Source: Pseudomonas segetis
GTDB taxonomy: Bacteria > Pseudomonadota > Gammaproteobacteria > Pseudomonadales > Pseudomonadaceae
Length of the DNA: 64,000 nt
NCBI RefSeq assembly: GCF_900188155.1
Contig: NZ_FZOG01000001.1
Coordinates: forward strand, 891,104 to 955,103
Reading direction: 5' to 3'
This document shows, one piece after another, positions 1 through 8,789 of the stretch. Every line of letters begins with the position of its first letter. Positions within the stretch are counted from its first letter, which is position 1. The position numbers and the translations under genes were made by a program. The notes under the pieces were generated by a model. That model worked only from the letters and a program-made list of their open reading frames with translations. It had not been told where the DNA came from and made no database searches.

Positions 1-11
1 CCTGTGGAGTC

Positions 12-46
12 GCCATCAGTCGATCAGACTCGGCTGATGGCTATTT
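12..46 (+). terminator. Possible terminator of a gene upstream of the window
   Basis: An 8-bp inverted repeat (GCCATCAG / CTGATGGC, 12-19 and 34-41) is followed by TATTTT. It fits a weak Rho-independent terminator for a gene that would lie left of the window edge. The gene itself is not visible. Confidence 0.4.
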
Positions 47-214
47 TCGATAGATCAATATGTTAGCTGTAGCAGTCAAAGTGATGCTTTAGCCTGAGAA
101 GGTGGCCTGCGTCACAATGGATAGGATCGACATTTATGCCGTGCTTGTTATAGTTGGGCGGCTGTAACTAGAAGAAAATTTTGCGCGCCACCCCTGCCGC
201 TGAGGAACCAAGCC

Positions 215-1027
215 ATGGCCGAATACAAAGCCTTTCAGGTTGAATTGGCAGATAAAATTGCCCATGTGCAAATCAATCGCCCGGAAAAAATCAACGCGAT
301 GAACGTGGATTTCTGGTCGGAAATCATCGAGATCTTCCGCTGGATCGATGAGACGGACGAGGTTCGGGTTGTCGTGCTTTCAGGTGCAGGCAAGCATTTT
401 TCTTCGGGCATCGACCTGATGATGCTGGCCCAAGTCGCTAATGACCTTGGTAAGGATGTTGGCCGTAATGCCGACGTTCTGCGGCGCAAAATTCTTCAGC
501 TCCAAGCATCCTTCAACGCCGTGGACCAGTGTCGCAAACCTGTGCTGGCGGCGATCCAGGGCTATTGCCTGGGTGGGGCGATTGACCTGGTGTCGGCGTG
601 CGACATGCGTTATTGCACCGAAGATGCGCAGTTTTCGATCAAGGAAATCGATATGGGCATGGCTGCCGATGTTGGAACCTTGCAGCGGCTGCCCCGCATT
701 ATCGGCGACGGCATGATGCGTGAGCTGGCCTTTACCGGACGTACAATCGACGGTCATGAAGCCCGTGAAATCGGTTTGGTCAACCGCACCTACGCCGATC
801 AATCGGCATTGCTCGACGGCGTCATGCAGCTTGCTGGGCAGATCGCCGAGAAGTCACCCGTTGCCATCCGCGGTACTAAAGAGATGATTCGCTATATGCG
901 CGACCATCGTGTCGATGATGGCCTTGAGTACATCGCTACCTGGAACGCCGCCATGTTGCAGTCGGCCGACCTGCGTGTCGCCATGGCTGCTCATATGAGC
1001 AAGCAAAAGCCGGAGTTCGCCGACTGA
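215..1027 (+). CDS. Delta3,5-Delta2,4-dienoyl-CoA isomerase (crotonase superfamily)
   Basis: A 270-aa crotonase-fold enzyme. It is predicted to shift 3,5-dienoyl-CoA to 2,4-dienoyl-CoA during beta-oxidation of unsaturated acyl-CoAs with odd-numbered double bonds. The oxyanion-hole region AGKHFSSGIDL is near residues 58-68. The stretch around 142-161 (KEIDMGMAADVGTLQRLP) matches the signature of mammalian ECH1. Asp124, Glu144 and Asp152 fall at a constant offset from the ECH1 catalytic residues Asp176, Glu196 and Asp204, so isomerase is a better call than hydratase. The ATG has a GAGG 9 nt upstream. The ChpA-N-like gene follows 50 bp downstream, on the same strand. The protein is cytoplasmic. 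The family call is firm; the substrate is inferred from the conserved residues. Confidence 0.85.
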   Translation: MAEYKAFQVELADKIAHVQINRPEKINAMNVDFWSEIIEIFRWIDETDEVRVVVLSGAGKHFSSGIDLMMLAQVANDLGKDVGRNADVLRRKILQLQASFNAVDQCRKPVLAAIQGYCLGGAIDLVSACDMRYCTEDAQFSIKEIDMGMAADVGTLQRLPRIIGDGMMRELAFTGRTIDGHEAREIGLVNRTYADQSALLDGVMQLAGQIAEKSPVAIRGTKEMIRYMRDHRVDDGLEYIATWNAAMLQSADLRVAMAAHMSKQKPEFAD

Positions 1028-1077
1028 TGCAGTGCCCGCAATTATCAATATCCAAAGCGCGGGAGGCGCAATAGCTC

Positions 1078-2754
1078 ATGGTTTCCGGTGCTACTTCGCT
1101 TAACCTGGTACGTGATGAACTGTTTACGACGATGTTCGAGGCTGAATCGAGCCTTGAGCAATTTATTCTTGAGCGCAACAACGGCAGCCTGCTGCAACAA
1201 GCGGTGGAAAGCCTGCACCAGGTGCGCGGCACACTCAATTTGATCGAATTGGCCGGTGCTGAGCTTCTGGCTCAGGAAGTACTCGACCAGGCCACTGATA
1301 TTCCAGCCGGTGCCGGTGAAGAGCGTGATGTGCAGATTGCCGCGCTGAGCAATGCCCTGCATGTACTGCGTCGTTATCTTGAAAATGTTGATGTGCATCG
1401 CCAGGAAATGCCTGAGCTGTTGCTGCCTGCCATAAACGATCTGCGCCAGGCCGGTGGCCAGCAGCCTTTGCCCGAGAGCTTCTTTTTTAGCGTGCGCCTT
1501 GATCAGCCGCGTCCGCGCATAGCGTCGGCGGCGCTGGATGCAGCCGCCAAGGAAGTAGAAGGGCGGCGCTTGCGTCAGATGTATCAGGTCGGGCTGCTGG
1601 GCTTTATTCGCGAGCCGAATCCGAAAAGCAGTCTCAAGCTGATGACCCGGGCCATGCAGCGCCTTGATGGACTGTTTGCCAACGAGCCGCGTGGCCGACT
1701 CTGCTGGATTTGTGCAGCCGCCCTGGAAGCGCAAAATGAGGGTCTGCTGCTTGCTCGTCAGCCGCGCAAGCAATTGTTCGGACGGGTTGATCGCGAACTG
1801 AAGAAGATGTTTCTCAACAGCAGTTATGAGCCGCCGCGCAATTTGCTCAAGGAACTGCTTTATCTGGTTGCCTTGTCCGACAGCAATGGCCCGCAAGTCT
1901 CTGCTTTGCGGGCTGTATTCGGCCTGACACCACTGCCGTTTACCGATCATCTGATCGAAGAAGAATCACAGCGCCTGGCTGGGCCTGGTAAATCGGTGAT
2001 GCGTTCGCTCAGCGCTGCCATCCGCGAAGAGCTTTCCAGCGTCAAGGACATGCTCGACCTGATTGAGCGCGGCACCGTGCAAGCGGATGTCCTGACCAGC
2101 CTGCATGCCTTGCTCGGCAAAATGAGCAAAACCCTGGGCATGGTCGGATTAAGCTCGGCGGGTAACTCGCTCAGCGAGCAAGTCCTGGTTGTCGCGACGT
2201 GGAGCGAGGGCAGCGTGCCGCCTGTTGCCGAGTTGCATAAGCTGGCAGATACCATTCTCTATGTCGAAGGCATGGTTTCCAGCCTGGATACGGACCAGCC
2301 GCGCATGCGCCCAGCGGTCGAGCCGCAACGTAGCGAGGCCGAACTCTTTGCCTATCATCAATTACTCGAAGCACGAATAGTCGTGATCGATGAGGCGCAA
2401 GCGGGCCTGGCCTTGAGTAAGCGGGCAATTACCGCCTACCTTGAGTCCAACGGTGATCGCATGCACCTGTCCAATGTGCCATTTAGTCTCCAGGCTGTGC
2501 GTGGCGGCCTGTGGTTTCTCGGGCAGGAGCGTGCTGCCGAGTTGATCGGCGCGTGCGCTTCATACATCCAGACGCAGATGGTCGATACCACCCAAATGCC
2601 GAGCGAACACATGCTTGAAACCCTGGCCGACGCCCTCAGCAGCCTCGAGTATTACCTGGAAGCCGGGGCTGTGATGCGAGAAGAGACGCGCCCCAGCGTG
2701 CTGGATCTTGCGGCTGATAGCGTGCGTACGCTGGGCCTTACGGTTGCCGCCTGA
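1078..2754 (+). CDS. Stand-alone HPt-like protein resembling the N-terminal region of ChpA
   Basis: A 558-aa, mostly alpha-helical soluble protein with no signal peptide or membrane segment. Residues 35-75 (around [10 protein letters not shown], then GAELLAQEV) closely resemble the N-terminal segment of the Pseudomonas type IV pilus chemotaxis kinase ChpA/PilL, including the candidate phospho-acceptor His47 in HQVRGTL. Later segments (around 305-380 and 420-510) look like further degenerate helical bundles of the same kind. No kinase, CheW or receiver domain is present. The gene has GGGAGG 11 nt before ATG 1078, and its TGA overlaps the nudC ATG by one base, so the two are translationally coupled. 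Homologues are sometimes mislabelled ferrous iron transporter B; nothing here supports transport. Function is unknown; a phosphorelay or scaffold role is inferred. Confidence 0.6.
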   Translation: MVSGATSLNLVRDELFTTMFEAESSLEQFILERNNGSLLQQAVESLHQVRGTLNLIELAGAELLAQEVLDQATDIPAGAGEERDVQIAALSNALHVLRRYLENVDVHRQEMPELLLPAINDLRQAGGQQPLPESFFFSVRLDQPRPRIASAALDAAAKEVEGRRLRQMYQVGLLGFIREPNPKSSLKLMTRAMQRLDGLFANEPRGRLCWICAAALEAQNEGLLLARQPRKQLFGRVDRELKKMFLNSSYEPPRNLLKELLYLVALSDSNGPQVSALRAVFGLTPLPFTDHLIEEESQRLAGPGKSVMRSLSAAIREELSSVKDMLDLIERGTVQADVLTSLHALLGKMSKTLGMVGLSSAGNSLSEQVLVVATWSEGSVPPVAELHKLADTILYVEGMVSSLDTDQPRMRPAVEPQRSEAELFAYHQLLEARIVVIDEAQAGLALSKRAITAYLESNGDRMHLSNVPFSLQAVRGGLWFLGQERAAELIGACASYIQTQMVDTTQMPSEHMLETLADALSSLEYYLEAGAVMREETRPSVLDLAADSVRTLGLTVAA

Positions 2755-3584
2755 TGAACAACCGCTGGCAGCCCGCTATTATTGATCATCGCCAGCCCGG
2801 CGGCTGGGCGATTGCCCATTGCAGGCAACACTTCCTGGCCGACAGTAACGGTGTCCTGTTCCCGCGAGAGTGGCTGAAAAAACAAGACATTGAAGTGATA
2901 GCCGAGCACGGAATCGGCCACTTTGACGGCGACAGTATTTTCTTGCTTGAGCTTGAATCCGCGCTCGAGCTGCCAGCCTTCAGTTGGCACAGCCTGCGCC
3001 AGGTGATGCTTGAAGGCGATGCGGATATGTTCCGCCTGCTCAGCTATGCCGCTCAGATAGGCACCTGGTCGCGCGAGCATCGTTATTGCGGCAGTTGTGC
3101 AACGGCGATGCAGCAAGTGCCGGGTGAGCGAGCCATGCAATGCCCGCGTTGCGAGTTGCGCCATTACCCGCGTTTGTCACCGAGCATGATTGTCTTGGTC
3201 ACACGTGGCGATGAAATCCTCCTGGCGCGTTCCCCACGCTTTGTCAGCGGCATCTACAGCACCTTGGCTGGTTTTGTCGAAGCGGGTGAGTCGGTGGAGC
3301 AGTGCGTTGAACGCGAGGTATTCGAAGAGGTCGGCATCCAGGTCAAGAACGTGCAGTATCTGGGCAGCCAGGGCTGGCCGTTTCCGCATTCATTGATGCT
3401 TGGCTTCCATGCTGAATATGCCGCTGGTGATATCGTCATGCAGCCAGAAGAAATCGAAGATGCGCAGTGGTTCAGTGTGCATGAGCTGCCGCCATTGCCC
3501 GCCAGCCGCTCAATTGCCCGTTACCTGATCGACGTCTATGTGGCGCGCCGGCTAGGCATGCCCGAACCAGTGCTGCCAAGCTAG
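2754..3584 (+). CDS. nudC: NADH pyrophosphatase (NAD+ diphosphatase / RNA decapping Nudix hydrolase)
   Basis: A 276-aa NudC. The family hydrolyses NAD(H) to NMN(H) and AMP and removes NAD caps from RNA 5' ends. A four-cysteine zinc ribbon is visible (Cys112, 115, 130, 133). The complete Nudix box spans about 173-195 ([22 protein letters not shown]), reported here only by its key [10 protein letters not shown] residues. The NudC-specific motif SQGWPFPHS lies at 205-213; family members usually have SQPWPFP, so Pro to Gly is a small deviation. The start overlaps the upstream stop by one base. The 3' end overlaps the end of the convergent TSUP gene by 33 bp. The protein is cytoplasmic. Confidence 0.93.
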   Translation: MNNRWQPAIIDHRQPGGWAIAHCRQHFLADSNGVLFPREWLKKQDIEVIAEHGIGHFDGDSIFLLELESALELPAFSWHSLRQVMLEGDADMFRLLSYAAQIGTWSREHRYCGSCATAMQQVPGERAMQCPRCELRHYPRLSPSMIVLVTRGDEILLARSPRFVSGIYSTLAGFVEAGESVEQCVEREVFEEVGIQVKNVQYLGSQGWPFPHSLMLGFHAEYAAGDIVMQPEEIEDAQWFSVHELPPLPASRSIARYLIDVYVARRLGMPEPVLPS

Positions 3585-4337
3585 ACGCGCCGTCAACGCC
3601 AATACCACCAATATAAACACCGGGCGAATAAACCTGGAGCCACCTCTAATGGCGGTGCGTGCGCCAATATAAGCGCCAACCATCAGGGCTGAGCCCATGC
3701 AGATGCCCAGTATCCAGGCGACCTGGCCGCTGGCGATAAATATCGCCAGCGCGCAAATGTTGCTGACAAAGTTCATGGTCCGGGCAACGCCGCTGGCGCG
3801 GACCAGGTCAAGCGGGTAGAGCAGCAGTGTGCTGACAGTCCAGAATGCCCCCGTGCCTGGGCCGGCAACGCCGTCATACAAGCCGAGGCTGATGCTTTGT
3901 GGCCATTGGCGACCCTTGGCGATTGGTGCATCGGGATTCAGGGGCGCGTCCGGTGATTTACCGAACAACAGGTACAGGCCACAGCCAAAGACTACGACCG
4001 GGAGCATCTGGTTAAGCCACTCGGCCGGCAGCCATTGGGCGATTGCCGCGCCCAGCAGGGCACCAACAGCAGTGCCAATCAATGCGTTGCGCCAGTTGAC
4101 CGGGTTGAACAGCTTGCGCCGATAGAAGGTGTAGCTGGCAATGGCGGCGCCAAATGTAGAGCTCAGCTTGTTGGTACCCAGCACCAAGTGCGGCGGTAAA
4201 CCAGCGGTGAGCAGTGCAGGAATGGTCAGCAAACCACCGCCGCCGGCAATTGCATCAATAAAACCGGCAATAAATGCGACGCCCACCAGAATTAGTAAAG
4301 TGGTTGGGTCAACAGCAAGCTCGAAAGGCAGTAGCAT
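3552..4337 (-). CDS. TSUP (TauE/SafE) family membrane permease
   Basis: A 261-aa integral membrane protein with about eight hydrophobic segments. It opens with the family hallmark [20 protein letters not shown] (roughly 18-37) and a second half-repeat around [18 protein letters not shown] proteins export or import sulfite, sulfoacetate, thiosulfate or small organic anions across the inner membrane; the substrate cannot be read here. The gene is convergent with nudC and their coding ends overlap by 33 bp. No strong Shine-Dalgarno precedes ATG 4337. Its neighbours do not point to sulfur metabolism. Confidence 0.85.
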   Translation of the reverse strand: MLLPFELAVDPTTLLILVGVAFIAGFIDAIAGGGGLLTIPALLTAGLPPHLVLGTNKLSSTFGAAIASYTFYRRKLFNPVNWRNALIGTAVGALLGAAIAQWLPAEWLNQMLPVVVFGCGLYLLFGKSPDAPLNPDAPIAKGRQWPQSISLGLYDGVAGPGTGAFWTVSTLLLYPLDLVRASGVARTMNFVSNICALAIFIASGQVAWILGICMGSALMVGAYIGARTAIRGGSRFIRPVFILVVLALTARLAWQHWFGHA

Positions 4338-4438
4338 AAGAAAACAAGACCTGTGTTCGATTGTTCAGCTCTGGCGCTGGGCGGTGTGGCAGTCGCTGCG
4401 CATAATGCCAGCATTTTCATCAATAAGGGATCTGCTTG

Positions 4439-5086
4439 ATGCAATACGATGGCTTGGCCTGGGTAACAGCGTTACTGGCGGTTTTAACGGTGCTGGTTGC
4501 CGCACGCATTTTGTTTGGCGGCAATTGGTTGCTTGGTTGGCTCCGTGGCACCTGTGGCTTGTTTTTCCTGGGCTTGGCGGTTCTGGTCGGCTTGGTTGCC
4601 TACGACCTCTACAGCTATTCGCCGTTACCGGAAAGCGGGCCGCTGGCGACCCTGAGCTTCAAGGCCGATGGCGATAGGTACCAGGTACAGGTCACCGAAG
4701 GCGAAGCCACTCACAACGTCATTATTCAGGGTGACCTGTGGCAACTGGATGCACGCTTGCTGCGCTGGAAAGGCATTGCTGAACTCATTGGCCTCAAGCC
4801 TGGCTATCGCCTGCAAAAGCTCACGGGGCGCTTCCTTGCCATTGAACAGCAGTCGATGTCGGTACATGCCCAAGCCGAGCTTGCGCAAAGCCCGTATGGT
4901 ATTGATCTGTGGCGCTGGCTGCGCCTGGGCAAGCACGACCTGATGATGTTCGATCCCCAGGCGCTACGCGTGACCTACCTGCCGATTGCCGACAATGCAC
5001 AATATAGGGTCAGCCTGACGCCAACCGGCTTGCTGGCGGAGCCGATGAATTCGGCCGCAAAACAGGCGCTCAAGGATTGGAAGTGA
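4439..5086 (+). CDS. Conserved membrane-anchored protein of unknown function
   Basis: A 215-aa protein with two N-terminal transmembrane helices (about 5-25 and 36-57) and a soluble C-terminal domain of about 155 residues rich in beta strands. The start ATG 4439 is chosen over the adjoining TTG because AAGGGA sits 8 nt upstream. No catalytic motif is recognised. The gene lies between a divergent TSUP permease and a convergent SDR, and is closed by a perfect 14-bp hairpin. The C-terminal domain is probably periplasmic or cytoplasmic face-attached; the topology is not decided. Confidence 0.6.
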   Translation: MQYDGLAWVTALLAVLTVLVAARILFGGNWLLGWLRGTCGLFFLGLAVLVGLVAYDLYSYSPLPESGPLATLSFKADGDRYQVQVTEGEATHNVIIQGDLWQLDARLLRWKGIAELIGLKPGYRLQKLTGRFLAIEQQSMSVHAQAELAQSPYGIDLWRWLRLGKHDLMMFDPQALRVTYLPIADNAQYRVSLTPTGLLAEPMNSAAKQALKDWK

Positions 5087-5101
5087 TCCACTGATCTGCC
5101 T

Positions 5102-5134
5102 AAGCAAAAGGGACCTTGTTGGTCCCTTTTGCTT
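5102..5134. terminator. Bidirectional Rho-independent terminator
   Basis: A perfect 14-bp inverted repeat (AAGCAAAAGGGACC / GGTCCCTTTTGCTT) with a 5-nt loop lies between two convergent genes. The U-rich arm works in both orientations (TTTTGCTT on plus; the A-rich left arm gives the same on minus). Confidence 0.85.
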
Positions 5135-5158
5135 ATAGGCGGGTATGTTGCGAGCTTG

Positions 5159-5926
5159 CTATGAAAGGAAGCCGCCATCGACATTCAGCGCAACGCCCGT
5201 GGTGTAGCTGGAAGCGTCACTGGCCAGGTAGAGCACGGTACCTGCCATTTCGCTTGGGTCAGCTACTCGCTTGAGCGGGATGCGTTGCAGGGCAACCTTG
5301 AGAATGGAGTCGTTCTTGGTCAGTGCCGAGGCAAACTTGGTGTCTGTCAGGCCCGGCAGCAGCGCATTGCAGCGAATGCCGAACTGTGCGCATTCCTTGG
5401 CAAAGACCTTGGTCATGCTGATGACCGCCGCCTTGGTGACCGAGTAAATACCCTGGAACTCGCCCGGCGACACGCCGTTGATTGAGGCAACATTGATAAT
5501 GCTGCCACCGCCATTTTGCTTCATCAGCTTGCCGCCTTCGATGGACATGAAGTAGTAGCCGCGGATGTTGACGTCGACGGTCTTCTGGAAAGCCGAAAGA
5601 TCGGTGTCAAGCACGTTACAGAATTGTGGGTTGGTCGCCGCGTTGTTGACCAGGATATCCAGGCGGCCAAACTGCTCGCGAATCTGCGCGAAAACGTTCT
5701 GGATTTGCTCCATTTCGCCAATGTGACAAGCAATGGCTGTGGCTTTTCCGCCTTCGGCGATGATCGCGTCGGCAACCGCCTGGCAGCCCTCGATCTTGCG
5801 GCTGGAAACAATTACATGAGCGCCTTGCTGGGCCAGTAGCTTGGCAATGGCTTCGCCAATGCCACGGCTTGCACCTGAAACAAATGCGATCTTGCCGTCG
5901 AGGTCAAACAGTTGCGTCTTGGACAT
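5159..5926 (-). CDS. Short-chain dehydrogenase/reductase (SDR)
   Basis: A 255-aa classical SDR, NAD(P)-dependent. The Rossmann motif SGASRGIG is at 17-24, NNAAT at 94-98, and the catalytic tetrad is Asn120, Ser148, Tyr161, Lys165 (YSVTK). The C-terminal end DGGFLS is typical of FabG-like tetrameric SDRs. The start has AGGAG 8 nt upstream. It lies 23 bp downstream of the phosphotransferase gene on the same strand, so the two probably form one transcript. Given that partner, oxidation or reduction of a hydroxyacyl-CoA or ketoacyl-CoA is a reasonable inference, but the substrate is not visible. Confidence 0.85.
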   Translation of the reverse strand: MSKTQLFDLDGKIAFVSGASRGIGEAIAKLLAQQGAHVIVSSRKIEGCQAVADAIIAEGGKATAIACHIGEMEQIQNVFAQIREQFGRLDILVNNAATNPQFCNVLDTDLSAFQKTVDVNIRGYYFMSIEGGKLMKQNGGGSIINVASINGVSPGEFQGIYSVTKAAVISMTKVFAKECAQFGIRCNALLPGLTDTKFASALTKNDSILKVALQRIPLKRVADPSEMAGTVLYLASDASSYTTGVALNVDGGFLS

Positions 5927-5949
5927 ACAATTCTCCTGAAATGACTAGC

Positions 5950-7017
5950 CTAAAGCTGTGATTTATTAATGACCTGCAGGCTCATTTGCTCCAGCAACTT
6001 GTTCATCTGGATGAACTGCGCAAAGCGTTTGTCCTGGGTCTGGCCGTGGTAGAAACGGTAGTAAATCTGCTGGACAATACCGGCCAGGCGGAACAAGCCG
6101 TAGGTGTAGTAGAAATCGATACTGGCGATTTTGATGCCAGCACGCTCGGCGTAGTAATCGGCGAATTCCTGGCGCGTGAGCATCCCCGGCGCATTGCTCG
6201 GTTGGCGTCGCATCAGCTGCATGGGCGCGCAGTCGTTCGCTTCGATCCAGTAGGCCAGGGTGTTGCCCAGGTCCATCAACGGGTCGCCAATGGTGGTCAG
6301 CTCCCAGTCGAGCACGCCGATGATTTGCATCGGGTTATTCGGGTCGAGGATGACGTTATCGAAGCGGTAGTCGTTGTGCACTATTGCTGGCTTGTGATGA
6401 TCGGCAGGCATTTTGTCGCACAGCCATGCCTTGACCGGTTCCCACAGCGGTGCATCAGGCGTCAGGGCCTTTTCATAGCGGTCGGACCAGCCGCTGATCT
6501 GACGTTGCACGTAGCCTTCAGGCTTGCCCAGGTCACCCAGGCCGCAGGCCTGGTAGTCAACGTTGTGCAGCTCGACCAGCTTGTCGATGAAGCTCATGCA
6601 CAACTGGCGAGTTTTTTGCGCGTCAAAATTGAGTTCGGCAGGGATGTCAGAGCGCAGGATAATGCCGTTGACCCGCTCCATGACGTAGAACTCGGCGCCA
6701 ATCACGCTCTCATCTGTGCAGTGCACATAGGCTTTGGGGCAGTAGGGAAAACCGTCATTGAGCTGATTGAGAATACGGAACTCGCGACCCATATCGTGGG
6801 CCGACTTGGCCTTGTGACCATATGGTGGGCGGCGCAGTACAAACTCTTTGTCCGGGTATTCAAGCAAATAGGTCAGGTTCGAGGCGCCGCCCGGAAACTG
6901 ACTGATGCGCGGCGTGCCGGTCAGACCGGGAATATGTGCCTTGAGGTAGCTGTCTATGGTCGCCGCATCAAGTTCTTCGCCTTCTCGGATGCGGGTGGAC
7001 TGATCAGTAAGCGCCAT
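5950..7017 (-). CDS. Aminoglycoside-phosphotransferase-fold kinase, ACAD10/11-type
   Basis: A 355-aa kinase-like enzyme. The ATP-binding lobe motif FPGGASNLTY is near 41-50. The catalytic loop HNDYRFDN has His214, Asp216 and Asn221, and LDWELTTIGDP has the metal ligand Asp237. This resembles the kinase half of ACAD10/ACAD11 and the Pseudomonas LvaA protein. Those proteins phosphorylate 4-hydroxyacyl-CoAs so that the hydroxyl can be eliminated. That role is established for the relatives and only inferred here. The SDR lies 23 bp downstream. A weak AAAAGGGA precedes the ATG. It is not an antibiotic resistance gene as far as can be seen. Confidence 0.8.
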   Translation of the reverse strand: MALTDQSTRIREGEELDAATIDSYLKAHIPGLTGTPRISQFPGGASNLTYLLEYPDKEFVLRRPPYGHKAKSAHDMGREFRILNQLNDGFPYCPKAYVHCTDESVIGAEFYVMERVNGIILRSDIPAELNFDAQKTRQLCMSFIDKLVELHNVDYQACGLGDLGKPEGYVQRQISGWSDRYEKALTPDAPLWEPVKAWLCDKMPADHHKPAIVHNDYRFDNVILDPNNPMQIIGVLDWELTTIGDPLMDLGNTLAYWIEANDCAPMQLMRRQPSNAPGMLTRQEFADYYAERAGIKIASIDFYYTYGLFRLAGIVQQIYYRFYHGQTQDKRFAQFIQMNKLLEQMSLQVINKSQL

Positions 7018-7347
7018 TTTTATCCCTTTTGCTTATGATTATGGGCTTGGATTATTGACTAATCTAATATCGGTCGTATGCGGCGACAAGCAATTCACAT
7101 CGTTATAGATGGGAGTGTTTCTACTTAATCAAGGTGCCTGATTCTTGCCATGAGTTTGAGGCGTCCACGACCATTGGTTGGTAAGGATAGGCGGTCTTCC
7201 TGATTATCGGCTGGGCTTGTTTCTGGTGAAAAAAAACCGGAGCCAAGGCTCCGGTTCTACAGATGTCTGCATAACAGTCTTGATCAAAGCAGTGAGTCGG
7301 GTGCTTGAGTAACAAGTCACCTGGCTCGGCCGGTCATCAAGCGGTTA
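7018..7347. other. Intergenic region with promoter side and a minus-strand terminator
   Basis: 330 bp between the phosphotransferase and SCP2 genes, both on the minus strand. The right half holds a terminator for the SCP2 gene (7229-7256). The left half (7018-7120) should hold the promoter of the phosphotransferase/SDR unit. No convincing -35/-10 pair was identified and no gene is supported. Confidence 0.5.
7229..7256 (-). terminator. Rho-independent terminator after the SCP2 gene
   Basis: A 10-bp stem AACCGGAGCC / GGCTCCGGTT (7235-7244, 7247-7256) with an AA loop is followed on the minus strand by a run of eight Ts (7229-7236). It is a textbook terminator for the SCP2 transcript. Confidence 0.9.
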
Positions 7348-7659
7348 TTAAACCGGGAACAGTTCGCCCAGTTTCATTGCCAGCATCATGTCGCCTTCGG
7401 CGCGCAGCTTGCCAGCCATGAAGGCCTGCATGCCGTCGGTTTCACCGCTGGTGATGCCCTTGAGGGTTTCGGTGTCCATGATCAGGGTCACGTTGGCGTC
7501 ATCGCTTTCGCCTTGGTGAACGGCGCAAGTACCGTCTTTGACGACCAGATAGTGGTTTTCGCCATCTTCGATGTTGAACTGGAAAACCAGGTCCAGGCCA
7601 GCTGCGGCACCGGCGTTGAACTTGGAATTCATGGATTGGACGATGTCTGCAACGCTCAT
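7348..7659 (-). CDS. SCP2 sterol-carrier-domain protein
   Basis: A 103-aa small acidic soluble protein that is a complete SCP2 fold. Hallmarks are the strand region DLVFQFNIED and a C-terminal amphipathic stretch MQAFMAGKLRAEGDMMLAMKLGELF (key residues G, K, GD, L, LF) at about 77-101. SCP2 proteins bind fatty acyl-CoAs or other hydrophobic ligands. AAAGGAA lies 8 nt before the ATG. The gene lies between the histidine phosphatase and the phosphotransferase, all on one strand. A lipid-carrier role in the same acyl-CoA pathway is inferred. Confidence 0.85.
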   Translation of the reverse strand: MSVADIVQSMNSKFNAGAAAGLDLVFQFNIEDGENHYLVVKDGTCAVHQGESDDANVTLIMDTETLKGITSGETDGMQAFMAGKLRAEGDMMLAMKLGELFPV

Positions 7660-7714
7660 GGTGTGTTCCTTTATTTTCAGGTTTTATTGCGCCTGTGGCG
7701 CATGGGTTCAGAAC

Positions 7715-8425
7715 TCAGCGATAGGTGATGAGTTCTGGGGTCTTCTCCAGCGTTAAATGCACATTGCTGTTGAAGGAAGCCAGGCTCACTTGGTTGCCGC
7801 GAAAGCGCAGGCAACTCAATGAGGTATTAACGATTTGCCAGTTAAGCTCAAAGGCTTTGTCCGGGCCAATTCCAGTTATCAGGTGGAGCAGGGCGGTAAT
7901 GGTTCCGCCCGAGGTAAAGACTGCAATGTTTTCTTTGTCATGGGCGCTTTCGAGCACGCGGTTGAGGCCTTGGCTGACTTGATTCACAAAACTGGCCCAG
8001 CTTTGCAGCTCAGGCGTGTCGTACTCGCCGCTGATCCAGCGTCCGATCAGGCGGACGAACAAGCGTTGGAACTCACTCCTGTGGTGTACCGCGTTGCGTA
8101 ATACCTCCAGTGCGTGGGGTTCCTCCGGCAGCATGTCCGGCAGTAGGGTGCGAATAACGGCTTCGGCATCAAACTCATTAAAGGCCGGGTCAATCTGCAG
8201 TTGCGGTGTTGCATTGCCCAGGCTACCAAGCGCGGCCAGGGCTGAGGTAGCCGTGTGTTGCTGGCGTTTCAAGCTGCCGCTGAAGCAGCGATCAAGCCTT
8301 ATGTCTTGCGCTGCCAGGTGCGCACCAACGATCTCGGCCTGGCGGATTCCAATCGGTGACAGTACATCGTAGTCATCCATGCCAAAGGAGGCCTGGCCGT
8401 GTCTAATCAGGTAAATTTTGCCCAC
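7715..8425 (-). CDS. Histidine phosphatase superfamily protein (phosphoglycerate-mutase-like)
   Basis: A 236-aa protein with the N-terminal RHG catalytic motif (YLIRHGQASFG, nucleophile His9). The second catalytic histidine is expected in the TSGGTITALLHL region, where the exact residue is uncertain. Translation appears to begin at GTG 8425; no better in-frame ATG with a ribosome site is visible. It is separated from the SCP2 gene by 55 bp on the same strand. The phosphorylated substrate is unknown. The adjoining acyl-CoA kinase makes a phospho-metabolite substrate possible, but this is speculation. Confidence 0.8.
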   Translation of the reverse strand: MGKIYLIRHGQASFGMDDYDVLSPIGIRQAEIVGAHLAAQDIRLDRCFSGSLKRQQHTATSALAALGSLGNATPQLQIDPAFNEFDAEAVIRTLLPDMLPEEPHALEVLRNAVHHRSEFQRLFVRLIGRWISGEYDTPELQSWASFVNQVSQGLNRVLESAHDKENIAVFTSGGTITALLHLITGIGPDKAFELNWQIVNTSLSCLRFRGNQVSLASFNSNVHLTLEKTPELITYR

Positions 8426-8789
8426 GTGCGCTGGTATCCAGGTACGTTGAAGTTTAATGAGGGTATGAGCTTCACAGGGATACTGTCAACGAAAAAACAT
8501 ACGCTTGTTTGAATCTCTGTGTTGCACCATCTGCCTCGCGATCAAGTTGCTGGATAATCGAGCTATTCAGCAGCTATCGCCTTGTAATAGCTGATGCGCT
8601 GCATTGGGCCTAGTACCTGAGCCTTGCTGTATGAGTTGGCATTTGTCGCTGTTATTAGGTTTGTCCCTCTTGCTAGGCGTTACCGGGGGAGATCGGTATG
8701 CTTGGTCGATCTGCCGCCTAGCAGCCTCCGGCACGGTGTTCGGAAGCGCGGTGTGCGTTGTAGTGTTGGACATATCTTGAGGGGATGAC
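8426..8789. other. Intergenic region between divergent genes
   Basis: 364 bp between the minus-strand phosphatase and plus-strand sohB. It should carry both promoters. I see no convincing gene, no long repeat and no clear terminator. Confidence 0.4.

Noticed and set aside
1045..1950. A 301-codon minus-strand frame opposite the HPt-like gene
   Set aside because: No family resemblance, no ribosome site, and overlap with a gene coupled to nudC.
5950..7017. Calling the APH-fold kinase an aminoglycoside resistance gene
   Set aside because: The catalytic-loop flavour and the SDR/SCP2 neighbours point to acyl-CoA metabolism instead.
5986..7038. A long plus-strand open frame of 350 codons opposite the ACAD10/11-type kinase
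   Set aside because: It is antisense to a gene with clear catalytic motifs, lacks a ribosome site and resembles no protein family. It is a by-product of GC-rich codon usage.
7121..7315. A 64-codon minus-strand frame between the kinase and SCP2 genes
   Set aside because: It runs through a clear terminator stem and has no ribosome site.
8567..8773. A 68-codon minus-strand frame upstream of sohB
   Set aside because: Low-complexity polar composition, no ribosome site, no family.
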